From assembly GCF_024054175.1 (NCBI RefSeq), contig NZ_JAMXLA010000001.1, forward strand, positions 1,358,528 through 1,422,527: a DNA stretch of 64,000 nucleotides, given 5' to 3'. Below, in pieces: positions 59,592 through 64,000 of this stretch. Source of the DNA: Flavobacterium sp. NRK1. GTDB taxonomy: Bacteria > Bacteroidota > Bacteroidia > Flavobacteriales > Flavobacteriaceae. Under the pieces are notes generated by a model. That model did not search any database and was not told the origin of the DNA. It worked only from the letters and a program-made list of their open reading frames with translations. Positions within the stretch are counted from its first letter, which is position 1, and each line of letters starts with the position of its first letter. The translations under genes and the position numbers were made by a program.

Positions 59592-61081
59592 TTGCAGGTG
59601 AGTTTGGCTAAAAAGTCTTCTACGGTGCAGTATTTATCGGAAGGCAGTTTCTTTTTCAATCTCATTTTGCAAACCCTTACGCTTTGGGGCGAAATACCAA
59701 GAATATTAGCCATGTCTTTACTGTTTAACTCAAGGCGCATAAGTACCAACAGCCGTATTTCTGCTTCGGTTAATGTTATGCCGCTTTCCCTGAGATTGGC
59801 AAAGAAACCGGGATAAATAGCTTTAAATCGTGTTTTAAAGGCTTCCCAGTTATCATCGGTCAGAATTTTTTGTTCCAGTAGTCCGGCAATTTCGTCGTCG
59901 CTAACTTCGTCAACAGATTCCTTATTATTGTTTTCTTCCTGCAACCCCTGAATGATAGCATTTTTAGCCGAAAGGTCTATAATGTATGTTTTTAATTCCT
60001 GTTCTTTTATTGCGAGTATTTTACGTGAATTATACAACTCTGTTTCAAGCTGCCTTTTCTTAAAATGTATTCCTGAAAAATAGCGGTATATAAAAAACGC
60101 CGCTATTAACACTACTGCAAGTATGCCAAAGGCAATAGTGAGCAGCCTGTTGTTGGCCATATCTTTTTCATTTTGCAGATTTTTTATGCGAAGGTTTTTT
60201 ACTTCAACACTTAGATCGGCCTGATTTTGAGATAGTCGTTCGCTTTGGCTTGCCAGCATCATGTCTTTTTCTACTTCATGATGTTTTTTGTAGTAATACA
60301 AAGCCGAGTCGGGACCTGCAAAACGTTCATGGCTTAAAGAAAGGCTATGGTAGGCCTCATTAATACGCACTTTACTTTTAGATTGTAAACTATAATCAAG
60401 GCATTTGCGTGCGGCTTCAAAGGCTTTTTTGCTGTTGCCTTTTTCTGAATATACATTAGCTATATTTTGCCATGCTGTTGCAAGTCCCTGTGTGTAATTA
60501 TTTTTTTCGCATTCTTCAAGCGATAATCTGTAATAAGTAAGAGCTTCATCAGGTTTTTCCGAATAGCGGTACAACTGCCCCTGATTATTATACGCTATAG
60601 CAAGATCTTTATGGTTGTCAAGCTGTTTAAATAATCCTATTGCTTTATTATTATGCTCAAAAGCGGGCTTGAAGTTGTAGGTTTGTTTATAAATTAAGGC
60701 TCTGTTGGTATGTGTTAAACCTAATAACCGTTTTAGGCCTAACTTTTCGGCAATGCGGGCAGACTCATTATAGCATTCCATGGCCTCGTCGTTGTTTCTC
60801 AGGCTCCAGTGTACGAGTCCTATATTGTTAAGCACATTGGCCATTTGTTCCTCATTTTTTTCTTTCCTGTATTTTTTATAGGCTTTAGAAAAATGTTCCA
60901 GTGCCTGCTGATAATTACCTATTTCCCAATCTTTACTTCCAAGTTCGGTAAGGCTGTCAGGCAGGAGGGGTGTGTAAGCTTCACATTTTTCGTGTCTGTT
61001 ATTATTGCAGGCAATACAAAAAAGCAATAGTACTATTGCTGTTAAACTAGTAAGGTATTGTTTCAGTTTATGTTTCCCCAT
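59564..61081 (-). CDS. TPR-containing, LuxR-like sensor lipoprotein
   Basis: 505 aa. Signal/lipobox LLLFCIAC (Cys near 25), then six to seven tetratricopeptide repeats (about 45-290; e.g. ALEHFSKAYKKYRKEK, ALTYYRLSLEECEKNN), a coiled-coil stretch, one TM helix (about 313-332), a second coiled coil, and a C-terminal LuxR-type HTH (about 430-490: LTEAEIRLLVLMRLELNSKDMANILGISPQSVRVCKMR). A membrane-bound one-component regulator type common in Bacteroidota. Its targets and signal are unknown. Confidence 0.9.
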   Translation of the reverse strand: MGKHKLKQYLTSLTAIVLLLFCIACNNNRHEKCEAYTPLLPDSLTELGSKDWEIGNYQQALEHFSKAYKKYRKEKNEEQMANVLNNIGLVHWSLRNNDEAMECYNESARIAEKLGLKRLLGLTHTNRALIYKQTYNFKPAFEHNNKAIGLFKQLDNHKDLAIAYNNQGQLYRYSEKPDEALTYYRLSLEECEKNNYTQGLATAWQNIANVYSEKGNSKKAFEAARKCLDYSLQSKSKVRINEAYHSLSLSHERFAGPDSALYYYKKHHEVEKDMMLASQSERLSQNQADLSVEVKNLRIKNLQNEKDMANNRLLTIAFGILAVVLIAAFFIYRYFSGIHFKKRQLETELYNSRKILAIKEQELKTYIIDLSAKNAIIQGLQEENNNKESVDEVSDDEIAGLLEQKILTDDNWEAFKTRFKAIYPGFFANLRESGITLTEAEIRLLVLMRLELNSKDMANILGISPQSVRVCKMRLKKKLPSDKYCTVEDFLAKLTCNYNSGCSIR

Positions 61082-61089
61082 AATTAAAC

Positions 61090-61097
61090 CAAATATA
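61090..61097 (-). promoter_or_regulatory. -7 promoter box (TATATTTG) of the TPR-regulator gene
   Basis: Minus-strand TATATTTG, a perfect TAnnTTTG match 8 nt before the ATG at 61081, so the leader would be only a few nucleotides long. Confidence 0.5.
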
Positions 61098-61190
61098 AAT
61101 TTTTATGACCTGTAATTTAGTATTCATGCATAAAAAATATACATACACATCAGGAGAATAAAAGTGCTTTCAAATTAAATCCAATAAAAA

Positions 61191-61222
61191 AACCTGCAGG
61201 GGTATAAGGAACCCTGCAGGTT
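61191..61222 (-). terminator. Terminator-like hairpin of an unassigned minus-strand transcript
   Basis: Perfect 11-bp stem AACCTGCAGGG (61191-61201) / CCCTGCAGGTT (61212-61222), 10-nt loop, followed on the minus strand by TTTTTTT. Confidence 0.6.
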
Positions 61223-61508
61223 ATGAAACGCAAGGCATCCAACCAAACCACGTTTCAGATTTTTTTAAAAATAGGCCCCTTAAAATCTCTTTTAAAGAGC
61301 CCCGCTGAACCTAAATTAACTGCGTTTATCTTTATGTTGCTTTGCTAATTAACCCCAAATAAAAAATAGAGCAAACTGCGTTTAATTTAATTTGCTGTAA
61401 AAGTATCTTAGGTCACATTATTTCCCAATAAAACAGCGTTGACATAGGTGTTGACAAAAACGTTTTACTATGTTGATATTTGATATTTAAAGTCTTGCGT
61501 TATAAAAA

Positions 61509-61543
61509 AATAACCCGCATGCTGATCGGCCATGCGGGTTATT
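61509..61543 (-). terminator. Terminator after gapN
   Basis: Perfect 13-bp stem AATAACCCGCATG (61509-61521) / CATGCGGGTTATT (61531-61543), 9-nt loop, T-run on the minus strand. Confidence 0.85.
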
Positions 61544-61562
61544 TAGATTTTTAGATTTAAAA

Positions 61563-63197
61563 TTAAAAGATCACTTTGTTATTAAGTCTTTTTGATGTTT
61601 CATTTACCAATATTTCATGTAATAATGCCTCGTTAGAAGGAGTTTGTTTTGTTACAACTACTGAGTCTACCGAAAAGGCATTTAAAGCTTCAGAGACAGA
61701 AAGAGTATTTTCAGCCGAATCTTTACGTCCGTTAAAAGGGAAGGTATCGGGGCCACGCTGGCATTGGGCATTAATGTTTATACGCCCAAGCTGTCCTGCC
61801 AGCTGATCTATGTAAAACGAAATATTTTGAGGGTCTTCACTAAAAATACTTGCCTGCATTCCATATTTAGATTCTGTAATATAATCTACAGGAGCAGCCG
61901 GATCGTCAAACGCAACAACAGGTATAACAGGTCCAAATTGTTCTTCCCAATAAATTTTCATATCGCGGTTTGCAGGGTATACTATTGCGGGTCTCATTAA
62001 AGAATAGCCCTGATTTCCACCACCATCATTAGCATTTATTATAGTTGCACCGTATGCAATAGCATCATCGATACATTCTTTAAGATAGCCCGGTTTTTCG
62101 GGTTCGGCAAGCGGAGTTACAGACACACCTTTGTCCCAGGGCATTCCCAGGGATAATTTATCTATTGCTTCGGCTAAAAGGTTGTTGAATTTATCTACTA
62201 TAGATGAATGTACAAACAGTATTTTTAAAGCGGTACATCGTTGTCCGTTAAACGAAAGTGTCCCTGTAACAACTTCTTTTATGGTAGCTTCAAGGTCGGC
62301 ATCTGGTAATATAATGGCGGCATTTTTAGCATCCAGTCCTAATACAGCATGTAAACGGTTAGATTTCGGGTGCATTTTTTTAAGGCTGTCGGCTACCCTG
62401 CTTGAACCAATTAATGCCAATACATCTATATGGCCCGACTGCATTAAATAAGGTACAATATCACGCCCGCGCCCATATACTGTATTTACAACTCCTTTAG
62501 GAAAATGTTCTTTAAACAGATCGAGCAAAGGGTTAAATAAAAGCGTACCGTATTTTGGCGGTTTGAACAATACCGAATTACCATTTATAAGTGCGGGTAT
62601 AAGCATGGTAAAAGTTTCGTTTAGGGGATAGTTAAAAGGTCCCATGCAAAGTACAACGCCGTAGGGCAGTTTTTTTATCTGTCCTATAAAACCATTAGTA
62701 ACCCTAAACATAGATGACTCATTATGGAGCTGCTTAACAGTTTTAATGGTTTCTTCAATATATTCAATAGTACGGTCAAATTCCTTTTCGGCATCGGCAA
62801 CGCTTTTGGCAATTTCCCAAACTATAAGTTTTACAATCTCTTCGCGATGCTCTTTAAGACCCTTAGTAAAACCTTCCATAGCTTTAATGCGTCCTTCGGC
62901 TCCCATCGATGGCCATTCGCCACGGCCATAGTCATGAGCATTAAGAGCAGCTTTGAGTGCAAGTTCTGCCTCTTTTTCTGTAGCAAGAGGGTAACTGCCA
63001 ATTTCAAGCGGAGCGGCTTCGTGTCCTTCTTTTTTCACGAATATCTGCGAGTAAACGGTATGGACGGGTCCGCTCCAGTCAATAAACTCGCCATTAATAA
63101 GTATTCGTTTTTGATGCAGGGGCTGAGACAGCCTTATGCTTTCCGGTATGTCGTTTTCATGCGGAAAGGCATTCTGCAGGTCATTTGTTGTTTGCAT
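61563..63197 (-). CDS. GapN-like aldehyde dehydrogenase (NADP-dependent glyceraldehyde-3-phosphate dehydrogenase type)
   Basis: About 544 aa from the ATG at 63195-63197 (MQTTNDLQNAFPHEND); a longer frame to 63281 runs across the -7 box and is rejected. ALDH fold with catalytic Cys in SFNGQRCTALKILF, MGPFNYPLNETFTML and IGSSRVADSLKK. The usual ELGGK general-base motif reads LGLDAKNAA, with Gly where the Glu would be, as in a GapN-like subgroup by my recollection. It would oxidise glyceraldehyde-3-phosphate to 3-phosphoglycerate, giving NADPH. Confidence 0.85.
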   Translation of the reverse strand: MQTTNDLQNAFPHENDIPESIRLSQPLHQKRILINGEFIDWSGPVHTVYSQIFVKKEGHEAAPLEIGSYPLATEKEAELALKAALNAHDYGRGEWPSMGAEGRIKAMEGFTKGLKEHREEIVKLIVWEIAKSVADAEKEFDRTIEYIEETIKTVKQLHNESSMFRVTNGFIGQIKKLPYGVVLCMGPFNYPLNETFTMLIPALINGNSVLFKPPKYGTLLFNPLLDLFKEHFPKGVVNTVYGRGRDIVPYLMQSGHIDVLALIGSSRVADSLKKMHPKSNRLHAVLGLDAKNAAIILPDADLEATIKEVVTGTLSFNGQRCTALKILFVHSSIVDKFNNLLAEAIDKLSLGMPWDKGVSVTPLAEPEKPGYLKECIDDAIAYGATIINANDGGGNQGYSLMRPAIVYPANRDMKIYWEEQFGPVIPVVAFDDPAAPVDYITESKYGMQASIFSEDPQNISFYIDQLAGQLGRININAQCQRGPDTFPFNGRKDSAENTLSVSEALNAFSVDSVVVTKQTPSNEALLHEILVNETSKRLNNKVIF

Positions 63198-63227
63198 AAT
63201 AGAGAATTTTAGAGATACAAATTTCAA

Positions 63228-63235
63228 CAAAAATA
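63228..63235 (-). promoter_or_regulatory. -7 promoter box (TATTTTTG) of gapN
   Basis: Minus-strand TATTTTTG, a perfect TAnnTTTG match 30 nt before the ATG at 63197; it supports the shorter start. Confidence 0.55.
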
Positions 63236-63375
63236 TTCTTACAAAGATGTTAACAACCACACAATTACTTGTACATATCAACTAATTTCATTCACATTTT
63301 TACAAAAAAAAACAATTTCGGTATTTTTTTATTTCATTAAAAACCTGCTGACATACGGTTGTCACTTACTGCCTT

Positions 63376-63383
63376 TAATTTTG
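63376..63383 (+). promoter_or_regulatory. -7 promoter box (TAATTTTG) of the DinB gene
   Basis: Plus-strand TAATTTTG, a perfect TAnnTTTG match 39 nt before the ATG at 63423. Confidence 0.55.
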
Positions 63384-63422
63384 CCCTATACAAAAACAAC
63401 AACCTTTTAAATTTAAATCATC

Positions 63423-63923
63423 ATGGAAACAAAAACAACAAACGTAACAGTAATTACACCGGAAGCATTTTTAAAACACTGGCAGGGTCACAGAGGTTTA
63501 ACCAGAAGAACCATTGAGGCTTTTCCTGAAAAAGAACTTTTCACATTTTCTGTTGGCGGTATGAGACCTTTTGCAGATTTAGCTATGGAAATGATAGATC
63601 TTGCAAATCCGGGAATTAAAGGACTTATAACCGGAGAGTGGAAAAAAATGGAAGAACTGGCACATCATTCAGGCGAGGGAATGCCGAAAACCAAAGAAGA
63701 ATTGCTTGCTCTTTGGGATGATACTACAAAACAGATAGATAGTTTCTGGCCACAACTTAGACCTGAGCGCTTTCAGGAAATTGTGGTAGCATTCGGTCAG
63801 TATGAAGGGCCTGTATATGGTACGCTTTTATATTTTGTAGACAACGAAATACATCACAGAGGGCAGGGGTATGTTTACCTGCGCGCACTGGGTATAGAAC
63901 CTCCTTATTTTTGGGAGAGATAA
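63423..63923 (+). CDS. DinB-family protein
   Basis: 166 aa, four-helix-bundle DinB/YfiT-like protein. Conserved metal-type residues are visible in FLKHWQGHRGLTRR, ELAHHSGEG and the C-terminal DNEIHHRGQGYVYLRALG (His pair). Members bind divalent metal and some act as thiol transferases, including bacillithiol S-transferases, which would fit the bacilliredoxin at 24135. Activity here is unproven. A terminator follows. Confidence 0.88.
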   Translation: METKTTNVTVITPEAFLKHWQGHRGLTRRTIEAFPEKELFTFSVGGMRPFADLAMEMIDLANPGIKGLITGEWKKMEELAHHSGEGMPKTKEELLALWDDTTKQIDSFWPQLRPERFQEIVVAFGQYEGPVYGTLLYFVDNEIHHRGQGYVYLRALGIEPPYFWER

Positions 63924-63956
63924 TAGTGACGGAGCTCATCATCAATCAGCCAATAT

Positions 63957-63982
63957 AAAAGCCGCAAAACCAAGCGGCTTTT
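63957..63982 (+). terminator. Terminator after the DinB gene
   Basis: Perfect 9-bp stem AAAAGCCGC (63957-63965) / GCGGCTTTT (63974-63982), 8-nt loop, T-rich end. Confidence 0.82.
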
Positions 63983-64000
63983 ATTATTTATTATAGTTAT

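Larger units (their letters stand above)
61082..61562. other. 481-nt intergenic region with two strong hairpins and a possible small RNA
   Basis: Contains a TPR-gene promoter box (61090-61097), an 11-bp stem at 61191-61222 that is followed by T-runs on the minus strand, and the gapN terminator at 61509-61543. The minus-strand stretch between the two hairpins has no gene that would need the 61191-61222 terminator. A 41-codon plus-strand frame (61223-61348) is present but unsupported. Confidence 0.5.

Noticed and set aside
61223..61348. 41-codon plus-strand frame (MKRKASNQTTFQ...) after the 61191-61222 hairpin
   Set aside because: No promoter or family support, odd composition, and it lies opposite the stretch that may be a minus-strand RNA.
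61563..63197. Frameshift or decay in the GapN-like gene because of the altered ELGGK motif
   Set aside because: The frame is intact, all other ALDH blocks are present, and the altered motif sits in well-ordered sequence.
63198..63281. Upstream in-frame extension of the GapN-like gene
   Set aside because: The perfect -7 box at 63228-63235 lies inside it, so it would not be transcribed from that promoter, and its residues look like translated non-coding AT-rich DNA.

Overview
The window looks like a chromosomal segment of a Flavobacteriaceae member (Bacteroidota), probably Flavobacterium or a close relative. The DNA is AT-rich. Most promoters I can find carry the Bacteroidota -7 box TAnnTTTG instead of a sigma70 -10 box. 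The gene set is typical of the group: DUF1573 and DUF4421 proteins, a FeoA/FeoB pair with a tiny Cys-rich peptide, an SDR-type threonine dehydrogenase, lycopene cyclase, bacilliredoxin and a GNAT-nitrilase fusion. I see no rRNA, tRNA, CRISPR array or prophage.

Layout. 1-3.4 kb: the 5' end of a membrane-protein gene, a DUF1573 protein, a two-component pair and a c-type cytochrome lipoprotein. 3.5-19.1 kb: a heme biosynthesis region. hemA-hemC-hemD-hemE, three small genes, hemF and, further on, hemB run leftward. An AraC regulator, hemH, a MATE exporter and hemJ run rightward from a shared divergent control region (15002-15221) that holds a PerR/Fur-like 7-1-7 inverted repeat. Accessory DNA sits between hemF and hemB: a two-gene Panacea-domain/membrane-protein module (6175-8606), a DUF4421 gene, and a REP-associated (IS200-like) transposase flanked by paired hairpins. 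19.1-25.8 kb: a sensor kinase, enoyl-CoA hydratase, HD hydrolase, acyl-ACP desaturase, lysophosphatidate acyltransferase, bacilliredoxin and lycopene cyclase. 25.9-34.2 kb: metal and redox genes, namely an MntR-like regulator with an Nramp-UspA fusion, an aldehyde dehydrogenase with an AraC regulator, feoA-feoB with its 40-aa partner, and a SCO1 protein. 34.2-45.9 kb: M13 peptidase, response regulator, nucleotide-sugar-epimerase-like protein, GNAT-nitrilase fusion, short SSB, HDAC-like protein, metG, LD-carboxypeptidase and YraN. 46-56.4 kb: ACT-like protein, TetR regulator with an MBL-fold enzyme sharing its operator sequence, mfd, threonine dehydrogenase and ammonium transporter. 56.8-59.2 kb: a small acidic protein and a three-gene zinc-ribbon/HNH/HpaII-like nuclease cassette. 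59.4-64 kb: a TPR-LuxR-like sensor lipoprotein, a GapN-like dehydrogenase and a DinB protein.

Together the genes make a coherent iron/heme/manganese/redox neighbourhood: heme synthesis from glutamyl-tRNA to heme (HemA, B, C, D, E, F, J, H; HemL is not here), ferrous iron uptake, manganese uptake, cytochrome c and SCO1. The two best candidates for undescribed systems are the Panacea-domain protein with a 627-aa three-TM partner (6175-8606) and the zinc-ribbon/HNH/HpaII-like cassette with no methyltransferase (57151-58738). Both are compact, visibly AT-richer than their neighbours, and translationally coupled. All functional calls rest on motifs read by eye and on recalled family patterns; no database search was run.
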